From: Ovoidimarina sp038744785
Lineage (GTDB): Bacteria > Pseudomonadota > Alphaproteobacteria > Rhodobacterales > Rhodobacteraceae
Assembly: GCA_038744785.1 (NCBI GenBank)
Contig: JBCDLX010000001.1
Location: 1 to 64,000 of the forward strand
Direction: 5' to 3'
DNA length: 64,000 nt
The stretch's first letter is position 1, and each line of letters begins with the position of its first letter. The notes beneath the pieces were generated by a model. The model searched no databases. It was not told the DNA's origin and saw only the letters and a program-made list of their open reading frames with translations. Position numbers and translations under genes: made by a program. Shown here in pieces: positions 9,344 through 18,366 of the stretch.

Positions 9344-10687
9344 TCACGCGACAATCATGTCCTCGGGTTCTTCGTCCTCGTAGGGCTCTGTGCTGTCAAA
9401 CGATACCGTGGCCGACGGTTCAGTCAGAATGATTGACAAAAGCGGTTCTTCCTTAGGCGCGACCTGATCCACCAAAGCTACCCCGTCTTCGACGGACTGG
9501 ATCGCTTCGTAAAGAAGCTCCCCACCATATTCGTCCTCCGATCCCGAATAGGCGAGCGTCAGATTGTTGGTTATCGCTTCGGCCACCGTGTCAGTCGTGA
9601 CCAGATTGGCATCACCCGCGTCCCCATCTTCGATCACGTCGAGTTTGACGTTGTTCCCTCCGATCGTCACTTCAGTCTCATATATCCCGTCAAGCGCGCC
9701 GCCATGGAAGACAACCGAATACGTACCGGGATCGAGCGCCAGCGAGTAGCCGCCGGCCGCGTATGTCTCGGTCGTGTACACCCCCCCGGCGTTAAAGGCC
9801 GTCACGTGAACCTGCCCTTGACCTTCGCCGATATCGTAGAAATGATCGCCATCCCGATCGTCGATCACAACACCCGTCAGGTAGTTTTCCGGCTGGCTGC
9901 CAAATTTCTGTGTCACAAAGGTCGAGCCACGGTAGTTCGTCCCGTTGTACACATAGTCGCCTTCGGCGTATCCGATCCCGACAACCTCCCAGTTGCCATT
10001 CATCAGATTCTGCTGGTGGCCGGGCGAGGCCCAAAGATTGTCGTGGTGGCTTTCCGCACGATCGGCGTCGCTGTATCTGGTCGAGGTCGAACCTATCCAG
10101 CCGATGTTTTCCCCGACACCCCCTGAATAGCCCTCGTCCGCCGCGCGCGTTGTCGGCGTGGACCCGTTCAGCCCGGTATGGCTGAAATAGTTCTGGGCTT
10201 CCATGTCTTCAGAGTGGTTGTCAGCCGCCGCACTGAGTGAGGCATCGACCGCGAGGGCCTGTTTTGGGGCCGACGAAACGCCAGAAGCAAGACTAACCCC
10301 TTGATCGGCGGCTTCTCCTCTTGGATCAAGCCGCGCCGCATTCACCAGTTCAAGGATAAGCTGTTCCTCTGGCGACAAGCCGCCCCAATCCAGCGAGTAC
10401 GCGGAATCGGCCACATCCGGGATATAAACCGTGTCTCCCGTTGGAGCAGCATCGGGCGTCGCGACCGTGCTTGCGTCGGTTGCCGATGCGCCTGCGGATC
10501 CTCCGCTGCCGCCACCGGCACCCGCGATCGGAGCAACGGGATCATCGGATTCGGCGCTGCGCCCAGTGCCTCCCTGTCCCGGCGAAAGGGCGTCATCGTC
10601 TCCGCCACTGCCGCCGCCACCGCCGCCGCCAGCAACCGCACCAACTGCCAAAAGCCCCGCAAGCATAGCGTAGATCGATGCAAACAT
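9344..10687 (-). CDS. Secreted CAP (SCP/PR-1) domain protein
   Basis: 447 residues. A hydrophobic N-terminus (MFASIYAMLAGLLAVGAVA) runs directly into a glycine tract and an acidic, low-complexity linker. The CAP domain spans residues about 150-310, with the family signatures VNAARLDPRGEA, DNHSEDM, YFSHTG, GVGENIGW and ESHHDNLWASPGHQQNLM; the cleft histidines and glutamates are present. The C-terminal part (VVIDDRDGDHFYDIGEGQG and onward) looks like a beta-rich carboxypeptidase-regulatory-like or calcium-binding domain. It is probably surface-bound or secreted with unknown activity. The reading frame continues 46 codons further upstream, but that extension is arginine-rich and would bury the signal, so 10687 is preferred. 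Confidence 0.85.
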   Translation of the reverse strand: MFASIYAMLAGLLAVGAVAGGGGGGGSGGDDDALSPGQGGTGRSAESDDPVAPIAGAGGGSGGSAGASATDASTVATPDAAPTGDTVYIPDVADSAYSLDWGGLSPEEQLILELVNAARLDPRGEAADQGVSLASGVSSAPKQALAVDASLSAAADNHSEDMEAQNYFSHTGLNGSTPTTRAADEGYSGGVGENIGWIGSTSTRYSDADRAESHHDNLWASPGHQQNLMNGNWEVVGIGYAEGDYVYNGTNYRGSTFVTQKFGSQPENYLTGVVIDDRDGDHFYDIGEGQGQVHVTAFNAGGVYTTETYAAGGYSLALDPGTYSVVFHGGALDGIYETEVTIGGNNVKLDVIEDGDAGDANLVTTDTVAEAITNNLTLAYSGSEDEYGGELLYEAIQSVEDGVALVDQVAPKEEPLLSIILTEPSATVSFDSTEPYEDEEPEDMIVA

Positions 10688-10971
10688 TACCGAAGGTCCT
10701 GCTGTGAAAAGCGGACGTATGCCATGCGCCCAAAGGAAGCGCGGATTTCGGTCGCGCAGACACGCTGATGTCCGCCTAGGGCGCTTGTAGGTCGTCTCAT
10801 CGACATTTCCCGCTTCGCCCCTCACCTTTCGCGTTACGACGAGATGGTTAATCGGACAAGCGCGGATTTGGAAACAATCTGATTATACCCCAGAGAGTTA
10901 GCAGGTAACCGCCGAATTCCCCAAGTACGGTCGGATGAAATCTGCCACTTCGCCCTGGACGCCCGGGGGCT

Positions 10972-11003
10972 AAAAAAAAGGGCCAGCGTAGACCGGCCCT
11001 TTA
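10972..11003 (-). terminator. Intrinsic terminator of ndk
   Basis: On the minus strand AAAGGGCC (11002-10995) pairs perfectly with GGCCCTTT (10984-10977) around a ten-base loop, and the T tract continues to 10973. It lies about 25 bases after the ndk stop. The rest of 10688-10971 holds the CAP gene leader; I see no further gene there. Confidence 0.88.
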
Positions 11004-11025
11004 GCATCACAAGAGGAAAGTCGGG

Positions 11026-11448
11026 TCAGCCGACCAGTTCAATTCCGGCAAAGAAATATCCGATCTCCTCGGCCGCGGTTTCGGGTGCATCTGACCCGTG
11101 GACCGAGTTTTCGCCCACGGATTCGGCGAACTCTGCGCGGATCGTACCCGGCTCGGCGTCGGCGGGGTTAGTGGCGCCCATCACTTCGCGGTTTTTCGCA
11201 ATCGCGCTCTCGCCTTCGAGGACCTGAACGACAACCGGAGCGGAGGCCATGAACTCGCAAAGCTCATCGTAGAAAGGGCGTTCAGCGTGCACCTTATAGA
11301 ACTCTCCCGCCTGCGCCTTCGTCAGGTGGATGCGCTTTTGTGCGACAACCCGCAGCCCTGCCTCCTCGAACTTTGCGTTGATTTTTCCGGTCAGGTTCCG
11401 GTTGGTCGCATCGGGTTTGATGATCGACAGGGTGCGTTCGGTGGCCAT
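11026..11448 (-). CDS. ndk: Nucleoside diphosphate kinase
   Basis: 140 residues, the normal length. The start ATERTLSIIKPDAT and the active-site histidine in ENSVHGSDAPETA near residue 117 are diagnostic. The enzyme balances NTP and dNTP pools by phosphate transfer through that histidine. It is a single-gene unit, with its own terminator downstream and a divergent ABC-F gene upstream. Confidence 0.97.
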   Translation of the reverse strand: MATERTLSIIKPDATNRNLTGKINAKFEEAGLRVVAQKRIHLTKAQAGEFYKVHAERPFYDELCEFMASAPVVVQVLEGESAIAKNREVMGATNPADAEPGTIRAEFAESVGENSVHGSDAPETAAEEIGYFFAGIELVG

Positions 11449-11585
11449 CTGGTCCTCGTCTCAGTCAGCGGCAGGCCCCGTGCCCGCCGGAATTCCGCGG
11501 TCCGCCTAGCAGGTTGACCGAGGGATGAAAAGCCGGAACGGCGAACGGATTGACCGGGGGCGGGTCCAATGCCACATGGGCGGTC

Positions 11586-13436
11586 ATGCTGCGGATCGAT
11601 ACCATAGGTTATGCCGTGGAAGGGCGACCCTTGTTCGAGGGCGCATCTGCCACTGTTCCCGACGGGCACAAGGTGGGGCTTGTGGGCCGAAACGGCACCG
11701 GCAAGACAACACTTTTCCGCTTAATCCGGGGGGAGTTGGCGCTGGAAACTGGCGATATTTCAGTGCCGAAGGGCGCTCGGATTGGCGGCGTCGCGCAAGA
11801 AGTGCCGGCGTCGCAGACCTCGCTTCTCGATACGGTTTTGGGCGCGGATGCCGAACGCGCAGCATTGATGGCCGAAGCGGAAACTGCAACCGATGCAACG
11901 CGGATCGCCGAGATCCAGACCCGGCTGGCCGATATCGACGCGTGGTCTGCAGAGGCGCGCGCGTCGTCGATCCTGAAAGGCCTAGGATTCTCCCATGCCG
12001 AACAAGCGGAGCCTTGCGCCAACTTCTCGGGCGGGTGGAGAATGCGTGTGGCGTTGGCCGGTGTGCTGTTCGCCCGGCCCGATCTTCTGCTGTTGGACGA
12101 ACCCACAAACTACCTCGATCTTGAAGGTGCCGTTTGGCTAGAGGCCTACCTTGCCAAATACCCCCATACGGTGATCACAATCAGCCATGACCGGGGCCTA
12201 CTGAACCGGGCGGTGGGCGCCATCCTGCACTTGGAGGATCGCAAACTGACGCTCTACCAGGGCAGCTACGATACGTTTGCGGAAACACGCGCTGCGCGGC
12301 TCGCCGTGGCGGAGGCCGAGGCAAAGAAGCAAGAGGCACGCCGCGCCCATCTGCAAAGCTTCGTCGACCGGTTCCGTTACAAAGCCTCGAAAGCGGTGCA
12401 GGCGCAGTCCCGGCTAAAGATGATCGCGAAGATGAAACCGATCACGACGCCGCAGGAAGCCGCACTCCGCGCGTTCAGTTTCCCGTCGCCCGAGGACCTG
12501 TCCCCTCCCATCGTCGCCACCCAAAGCGCGTCGGTCGGCTATGACGGCCAAGCAGTTCTATCAAAACTGGATCTGCGGATTGATCAAGACGACCGGATTG
12601 CACTTCTGGGAAAGAACGGAGAAGGAAAGTCTACGCTTTCAAAGCTCTTGACCGGAAACCTTCAAGTCCTTGGTGGTCGTGTCACTCGCGCACGAAAACT
12701 TCGGATCGGGTACTTTGCGCAGCATCAGCTTGACGCGCTTCACGCTGACGAAACCCCGCTCGACCACCTGCGGCGGTATCGCCCAGATGACCCACCCGCG
12801 AAACTTCGGGCGCGCCTTGGCGGCTTTGGTATCGGGGCCGCGCAGGCCGAAACCGTTGCAGGTCGCCTGTCAGGAGGGCAGAAAGCACGTCTTTCGCTGC
12901 TGCTTGCCACGCTCGACGCACCGCATTTGCTGGTGCTTGATGAACCGACGAACCATTTGGATATGGAAAGTCGAGAGGCCCTGGTAGAAGCGCTGACAGC
13001 CTATACTGGAGCTGTGGTGATCGTCAGCCATGACATGCACCTGCTGTCACTGGTCGCAGACCGGCTTTGGCTTGTGAAGGACGGTCTGGTCACGCCTTAC
13101 GAGGGCGATCTTGATGCCTATCGCCGGACGATCGTGTCTGAACCGCTGCCGAAGCCCGACAAGCGCAAGGCTGAGACACCAAAGCGCCAGTCGCGCGATG
13201 CGCTTCTGGCGTTGCGTTCGGACGTTCGCACCGCCGAAGCGCGGATCACGAAGCTTGAAGAGATGCGCGACAAGCTGGCGGCGAAACTCGCCAACCCGGA
13301 TCTTTACGATGACAGCCGCGTCGGCGAGATGGAGGTCTGGCAGAAGAAATTTGCTGAGGTGGAGGGCGCGTTGATCCGCGCGGAGGGCCTTTGGGAGGCC
13401 GCCGCCGAAAAACTGGAGGCGGCGGAGACAGCATGA
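11586..13436 (+). CDS. ABC-F family ATP-binding protein
   Basis: 616 residues with two ABC ATPase domains and no membrane segments. Domain 1 has Walker A GRNGTGKTT near residue 36 and signature FSGGWRMRVALAG with LLLLDEPTNYLDL. Domain 2 has GKNGEGKST near residue 344 and LSGGQKARLSLLLATL with LVLDEPTNHLDM. The linker between them is helical and basic, as in ABC-F proteins that act on ribosomes, and a coiled-coil C-terminus (residues 540-616) resembles Uup/YheS. It is probably a translation factor and not a transporter subunit. The start MLRIDTIGY at 11586 is the conserved beginning of domain 1. Confidence 0.92.
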   Translation: MLRIDTIGYAVEGRPLFEGASATVPDGHKVGLVGRNGTGKTTLFRLIRGELALETGDISVPKGARIGGVAQEVPASQTSLLDTVLGADAERAALMAEAETATDATRIAEIQTRLADIDAWSAEARASSILKGLGFSHAEQAEPCANFSGGWRMRVALAGVLFARPDLLLLDEPTNYLDLEGAVWLEAYLAKYPHTVITISHDRGLLNRAVGAILHLEDRKLTLYQGSYDTFAETRAARLAVAEAEAKKQEARRAHLQSFVDRFRYKASKAVQAQSRLKMIAKMKPITTPQEAALRAFSFPSPEDLSPPIVATQSASVGYDGQAVLSKLDLRIDQDDRIALLGKNGEGKSTLSKLLTGNLQVLGGRVTRARKLRIGYFAQHQLDALHADETPLDHLRRYRPDDPPAKLRARLGGFGIGAAQAETVAGRLSGGQKARLSLLLATLDAPHLLVLDEPTNHLDMESREALVEALTAYTGAVVIVSHDMHLLSLVADRLWLVKDGLVTPYEGDLDAYRRTIVSEPLPKPDKRKAETPKRQSRDALLALRSDVRTAEARITKLEEMRDKLAAKLANPDLYDDSRVGEMEVWQKKFAEVEGALIRAEGLWEAAAEKLEAAETA

Positions 13437-13514
13437 CAGGGCAGAGCTTGAGTATTTTTTCCAGTATGAAGGGCTACCGCATGCTTCGTTCGCCAGAAGG
13501 AGACTGAACCCGGC

Positions 13515-14129
13515 ATGGATTGGGCCACCCTTCTGACCGCATTCGTCACGCTTTTTGTCGTGATTGACCCGGTGGGTTTGGCGCCCCTCTTTGTGGCGCT
13601 GACCCAAGGCAGCGCGCCTGCGCAGCGCCGGGCCATCGCGCTTCGCGCCTGCGGGATCGCCGGCGGGGTCTTGTTGCTGTTTGGGTTGGCGGGTGAGGCG
13701 GTCTTGAGTTTTGCCGGTATCTCGATGCCCGCCTTTCGGATCGCGGGCGGCATTCTTCTGTTTATCACGGCGCTCGACATGTTGTTTGAACGGCGCACCA
13801 AACGGCGCGGCGACCAACGCGCGCGCGCAGATGACCCGTCGGTCTTTCCGCTTGCGACACCCTTGATCGCCGGGCCCGGGGCAATTGCGACGATGATCCT
13901 TCTGACGTCAGGGCCGAACCGGGACGCGGCCTGGATCATTGCGGTACATGGAGTCATGGCCGCGAACATCGCCGTCTGCTTTGTCCTGTTTTTAGGTGCG
14001 GGCATCCTCGAGCGGCTTTTGGGCCCGACCGGAATAAACGTGGTCACACGTCTACTAGGGATGCTTCTGGCCGCACTTTCTGTTCAGTTCGTGTTGGATG
14101 GTCTGTCGGACCTCGATCTGTCGGGGTGA
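13515..14129 (+). CDS. MarC family integral membrane protein
   Basis: 204 residues with six predicted membrane helices. The opening VTLFVVIDPVGLAPLFVALT and the centre FPLATPLIAGPGAIATMILL are the defining MarC signatures. The family was once linked to antibiotic resistance but its transport function is not established. A GAAGGAG ribosome site precedes the ATG. Confidence 0.92.
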   Translation: MDWATLLTAFVTLFVVIDPVGLAPLFVALTQGSAPAQRRAIALRACGIAGGVLLLFGLAGEAVLSFAGISMPAFRIAGGILLFITALDMLFERRTKRRGDQRARADDPSVFPLATPLIAGPGAIATMILLTSGPNRDAAWIIAVHGVMAANIAVCFVLFLGAGILERLLGPTGINVVTRLLGMLLAALSVQFVLDGLSDLDLSG

Positions 14130-14169
14130 ACCCCTTTCCAGGGACCACCCGTCCGCCTATCTCTACAGC

Positions 14170-14751
14170 ATGACCGGAGACGAGATTGCCCGACTTGCCT
14201 ATCTTGCACTTCTCGGCACGGCCGTGATCGGATGGGGTATTGCCGAAAGCCGCGGCGGGCTTGGCCCGATGCTGAAGCGGCTACTTGTCTGGGGCTTCAT
14301 ATTTCTTGGCGTCGTCGGGGGGTATGGGCTTTGGGAAGATATCCAGAACGACGTGGCACCCCGCCAGCTTGTGCAGAACGCGGGTGCACGGATCGAAGTG
14401 CCACGGTCCTTCGACGGGCATTACTACCTGACCTTGGAGGTCAATGGGCGGGACATCGAGTTCGTTGTGGATACCGGTGCGACCGATATTGTTCTGGCGG
14501 ATGAGGACGCGAGACGGCTGGGCATTGACACGGACGCGCTGTCGTTTTCTGGACTTGCAAATACGGCGAACGGCACAGTGCGGACAGCACGCGTAGCGCT
14601 TGATCGCGTCAGCCTTGGCGGCCTGACCGAGCGCAACGTACCGGCGGTCGTGAACAATGGTGAAATGGACGGTTCGCTTCTGGGCATGCGGTATCTGCAG
14701 CGGTTCTCGAGACTTGAAATCTCGGACAATACACTGGTGCTCGAGCGATGA
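14170..14751 (+). CDS. TIGR02281 family clan AA aspartic protease (retropepsin-like)
   Basis: 193 residues. Two N-terminal hydrophobic segments (residues 7-25 and 37-55) anchor the protein, and a periplasmic domain follows with the single-lobe active site FVVDTGATDIVLAD (catalytic Asp near 101). The flap-like region and MDGSLLGMRYLQRF near the C-terminus are typical of these bacterial retropepsin-like proteases, which should act as dimers. The start at 14170 gives the usual N-terminus; upstream in-frame codons overlap marC. Confidence 0.87.
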   Translation: MTGDEIARLAYLALLGTAVIGWGIAESRGGLGPMLKRLLVWGFIFLGVVGGYGLWEDIQNDVAPRQLVQNAGARIEVPRSFDGHYYLTLEVNGRDIEFVVDTGATDIVLADEDARRLGIDTDALSFSGLANTANGTVRTARVALDRVSLGGLTERNVPAVVNNGEMDGSLLGMRYLQRFSRLEISDNTLVLER

Positions 14752-14782
14752 GGCGCAAAAGCCCTTTCCAAGGTAACGATCG

Positions 14783-16222
14783 ATGACGCTGCATGTGACG
14801 TTCGACAACAGCTATGGCCGCCTGCCGGATCGGTTCTATACGCGCATGTCGCCAGAACCGGTCGCGGCCCCCAAATTGGTGTGCGTCAACGCGCGACTGG
14901 CGGACGAGCTTGGACTTGATGCGCGAGCGCTTGCGTCAGAAGATGGCGTGCACGTTCTTGCAGGCAATAACGTGCCCGAGGGCGCCGATCCCTTGGCGCA
15001 GGTTTATGCCGGTCACCAGTTCGGAGGGTGGTCGCCGCAACTGGGCGACGGGCGTGCTATCCTTTTGGGCGAGGTGATCGATCGGGAGGGTCACCGCCGG
15101 GACATCCAACTCAAGGGTTCTGGCCGGACGCCCTACAGCCGGATGGGCGATGGCCGCGCCTGGCTGGGGCCAGTGCTGCGCGAGTATATCGTATCCGAAG
15201 CCATGCACGCGCTTGGCATTCCGACAACCCGCGCCCTCGCGGCTGTGACGACGGGCGAACAGGTTCTGCGCGAGGCACCCTACCCGGGCGCGGTCCTGAC
15301 ACGCGTGGCGGCAAGCCATATCCGGGTCGGGACGTTTCAGTATTTTGCAGCGCGCCGCGATGAAGAGGCGCTGCGCCGTCTTGCCGATCATGCCATCGCC
15401 CGACACTATCCGGATGCGACCGGTGCACTTGATCTTTTAGATGCCGTCATCGCGCGCCAGGCAAGGCTTGTGGCACTTTGGATGGGTGTTGGGTTCATCC
15501 ACGGCGTGATGAACACCGACAACACCACGATTTCAGGTGAAACCATCGACTTTGGCCCTTGTGCCTTCATGGACACTTTTGACCCCGGCAAGGTGTTTTC
15601 ATCAATTGATCAGATGGGGCGTTACGCCTACGACCGTCAGCCCGATATTCTTGTCTGGAACCTTGCACAGCTTGCAACGGCTCTCTTGCCGATTATGGAC
15701 CTTGATCAGGACGCTGCGATCGAGGCGGCGACGGCTTCGGTTCACCGGTTTCCCGATCTGTTCCGCGATGCCTGGGCAGAGGTATTCCGCGCCAAGATCG
15801 GACTTCGGACGGCAGAAAACGGAGATGCGACACTTATCCGTGACCTTCTGGCGCGGATGCACGCAAGTCAGGCCGATTTCACCAACACGTTCCGGGCGCT
15901 TGGCACAGACAAGGCGCGCGATCAGTTCACCGATCAGGCAGCCTTTGATGGTTGGTCCGAGGAATGGACAGCGCGGCTTGCCCGCGAAGGCGCTGCGCCG
16001 AAGGGACGCCGGGAACTGATCGAGGCTGCATCTCCTGCGGTCATCCCGCGCAACCACCGGATCGAAGAGGCGATCCAGGCTGCCATTGCCGGAGACCTTG
16101 CCCCGTTCGAGCGATTGGTGGAGGTCCTGGCAACACCGTTCGAACTTGCCGGGGACGATGCCGACCTGTCCAGGCCGCCCACAGACACCGAAATCGTCCG
16201 TCAGACGTTTTGCGGCACCTGA
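14783..16222 (+). CDS. selO: Protein adenylyltransferase SelO
   Basis: 479 residues, the full length of the SelO/YdiU (UPF0061) family. It contains the inverted-orientation pseudokinase fold seen as YAGHQFGGWSPQLGDGRA, KGSGRTPYSRMGDGRA, FIHGVMNTDNTTISGETIDFGPCAFMD, and ends with TFCGT. SelO transfers AMP from ATP to hydroxyl side chains of proteins and is linked to redox homeostasis. Many SelO proteins end in a selenocysteine or cysteine; here the penultimate Cys in FCGT is present. It converges with the EamA gene and overlaps it by 22 bases. Confidence 0.95.
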   Translation: MTLHVTFDNSYGRLPDRFYTRMSPEPVAAPKLVCVNARLADELGLDARALASEDGVHVLAGNNVPEGADPLAQVYAGHQFGGWSPQLGDGRAILLGEVIDREGHRRDIQLKGSGRTPYSRMGDGRAWLGPVLREYIVSEAMHALGIPTTRALAAVTTGEQVLREAPYPGAVLTRVAASHIRVGTFQYFAARRDEEALRRLADHAIARHYPDATGALDLLDAVIARQARLVALWMGVGFIHGVMNTDNTTISGETIDFGPCAFMDTFDPGKVFSSIDQMGRYAYDRQPDILVWNLAQLATALLPIMDLDQDAAIEAATASVHRFPDLFRDAWAEVFRAKIGLRTAENGDATLIRDLLARMHASQADFTNTFRALGTDKARDQFTDQAAFDGWSEEWTARLAREGAAPKGRRELIEAASPAVIPRNHRIEEAIQAAIAGDLAPFERLVEVLATPFELAGDDADLSRPPTDTEIVRQTFCGT

Positions 16223-17103
16223 GCGGCGGGACGGTTCATCAACCAGAGCCCAAAGGCCACAAGGGCCAGGGCGACGAGGATTGCCGGTCCAACAGGCTCG
16301 CCTAGGATGGCCCACCCGAAGAACACGCCGAAGATAGGGGCGAGAAACCCGAACGCGGCGACTTGCGCGGCCGGATAGACGGACAAAAGCCAGAACCAGA
16401 ACGCGAAACCGGCAGAGACAAGCACGACGATCTGAAACGCAAGCCCCCAAAGATGCAGCGGCTGAAGATCCCGGACCAGTGGCCCAAATAACGGCGCCGC
16501 CAGAAGCAAGATCGGCGCAGAAACCGTGACCTGCCACAGAAGCTGTCGCTCAGGCGGCTCGCTGGCAAGGGCCGACCCTTTGGCAAGAAGTCCGATTGCG
16601 GCCCAGCAGACCGACGCTGCAAGCGCGAGAAGATCGCCGGTAAGGCTGCCTTCTGATCCCCCTGCGCCGCGCGACACGATGGCAAAGGCCACACCAACAA
16701 AAGCGACGATCAGCCCGACCGTTTTGGTGGGGGTCAGGCGCTGGCCCGGGATCAGAAGATGCCCGCCCAGCGCCATCCAGATCGGCATGGTGTAGAAGAT
16801 AACGCTCACGCGCGTCACCGTTGTCAGATCAAGCGCGATAAAGAGCATCAGAAACTCAAGCGCGAAACACGCGCCGATGGCGAGGCCGGGCAACAAAGTC
16901 CCAGGGTTCGGGCGCAGTGAGATGCCGCGTATGGTCATCCAAAGCGCGACGCAAAAAATCGAACCCGCCGAACGAAGGCCGGCGAAATACGCTGGCTGAA
17001 GGCCCTCGTTCACGACCTTGATGACGACCTGGTTGAAGCCCAGAAGCGCCGAAAAACCGATAAGAGAGACGACGCCAAAGGCGTCCAATCTGTCCTTTTG
17101 CAC
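16201..17103 (-). CDS. DMT superfamily permease (EamA family)
   Basis: 300 residues with ten membrane helices in two EamA repeats. The start is most likely the GTG at 17103 (VQKDRLDAFGVVS), with GGGAGA spaced nine bases upstream; an ATG further upstream would add a polar arginine-rich stretch. Such permeases export metabolites or amino acids; the substrate is unknown. The 177 bases between this gene and the divergent ankyrin gene must hold both promoters. Confidence 0.85.
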   Translation of the reverse strand: MQKDRLDAFGVVSLIGFSALLGFNQVVIKVVNEGLQPAYFAGLRSAGSIFCVALWMTIRGISLRPNPGTLLPGLAIGACFALEFLMLFIALDLTTVTRVSVIFYTMPIWMALGGHLLIPGQRLTPTKTVGLIVAFVGVAFAIVSRGAGGSEGSLTGDLLALAASVCWAAIGLLAKGSALASEPPERQLLWQVTVSAPILLLAAPLFGPLVRDLQPLHLWGLAFQIVVLVSAGFAFWFWLLSVYPAAQVAAFGFLAPIFGVFFGWAILGEPVGPAILVALALVAFGLWLMNRPAAQVPQNV

Positions 17104-17280
17104 TGCCGCTCTCCCACATCTGTCCCGGCCGCTTTCGGGGCGCACAAGCGGCATCGCGTCGAAGCCAAACCCACCTACCGTCCTCGCAGGTCTCTTCGGG
17201 GTCTGCAATGCGGGCCTCGGGGACCTGCTGCAAGAGGGAAGGAAACCGGCTAGTTTGGAGGCAAGGGCGAGAGAGGTTTG

Positions 17281-18366
17281 ATGCGTGAAAACGATGATCT
17301 GATCCGCGCCGTCCGCGAAAAACGCGCGGGCGACGCGCAGGACGCGCTAACGGCGGGCGCGGACCCAAACGCGACCGATATCGACGGGCGCCCTGCCCTT
17401 TTGATCGCGGTCGAACAAGACGATACCGCTGTGGCGGACGTCCTTTTGAGCCATGGCGCCACGCCCAACGCACAATGGCAGCCGCCGCCGCGCGCGCCGG
17501 ACGCCGCGGTTCTGAATATGCTGGCGGACCAACCTGCCATAGCGCGCGACGCATACATCAGATCGTGCCAAGAGCCTGACTTGGTCGACGTGTATTGGAC
17601 GTGCCTAAGTGCAGACATGGCACGCCGGCTTGTTCGTGGCGGCCTTAACCCTGCGGGCTTCGATCTCTACGTCGAAGACGACTGCCTCTTTCCTGCCGCG
17701 GTGGGCGCAGACAGGATCGCCCCGCGCGCTGTGGATAAAGCGACGTTTCGCGCCCATGCGAATCCGCGCCGGGGACGCGCCAATCCCGAGCCCCACCTGC
17801 CAGATTTCTGGTCCGAACAGATCCGTACGTGTAAAGCGGGCTTTGCCGCCGAAACTATGGTCATAGGCGAAGCGGGAACGACGCCCGGACCTGTTTGGTC
17901 CTTCGCCCGATTTGGCAGAAGCGCCACGCGGCTTCCCGACGGAAGCTGGCTTCTGATCGCTGGGGAACATGAAGATCACTACGATCCGGATTTCGCCATC
18001 TATGCCGATGCAACGGTCATCTCGCCTGATGGCAAAGTCCAACATTTCATCTATCCAGACGAGGTCTTTCCACCGACGGATTTCCATTCTGCAAATCTGA
18101 TCGACGGAACGCTTTGGCTGATCGGAAGCCTCGGATACCCGGCTCGTCGGGGGGACAGTTGCCAGGTGCTGTCGATGGACATACAGACGTTTTCGGTGAC
18201 AGGGCACACCACGACCGGCGACGATCCCGGATGGATTCACCGCCATCACGCTACGCACAGTGGCGATTGCATTCGTGTTTTCGGCGGCAAATCAGAACCC
18301 GGCCACCAAGACCGAACCGAAGTCCATATCCTCGACATCAAAACGCTGAGCTGGAGCCGCGCGTGA
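17281..18366 (+). CDS. Ankyrin-repeat protein with a C-terminal kelch-like domain
   Basis: 361 residues. Residues 1-70 carry two ankyrin repeats (DAQDALTAGADPNATDIDG and the following ALLIAVEQDDTAVADVLLSHGA). The rest has repeated motifs of the kelch/galactose-oxidase type, such as RLPDGSWLLIAGEHED, GTLWLIGSLGYP and DCIRVFGGKS, suggesting a small beta-propeller of about four blades. There is no signal peptide, so it is cytoplasmic. The stop overlaps the phzF-like start (GTGA), so the two are translationally coupled. No function is assigned. Confidence 0.75.
   Translation: MRENDDLIRAVREKRAGDAQDALTAGADPNATDIDGRPALLIAVEQDDTAVADVLLSHGATPNAQWQPPPRAPDAAVLNMLADQPAIARDAYIRSCQEPDLVDVYWTCLSADMARRLVRGGLNPAGFDLYVEDDCLFPAAVGADRIAPRAVDKATFRAHANPRRGRANPEPHLPDFWSEQIRTCKAGFAAETMVIGEAGTTPGPVWSFARFGRSATRLPDGSWLLIAGEHEDHYDPDFAIYADATVISPDGKVQHFIYPDEVFPPTDFHSANLIDGTLWLIGSLGYPARRGDSCQVLSMDIQTFSVTGHTTTGDDPGWIHRHHATHSGDCIRVFGGKSEPGHQDRTEVHILDIKTLSWSRA

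Noticed and set aside
10688..10825. 46-residue N-terminal extension of the CAP protein
   Set aside because: It is arginine-rich, unconserved, and would place the signal peptide inside the protein.
15602..16537. 311-codon frame antisense to selO and crossing into the EamA gene
   Set aside because: It spans two well-supported genes on their opposite strand and reads as composition-driven sequence.
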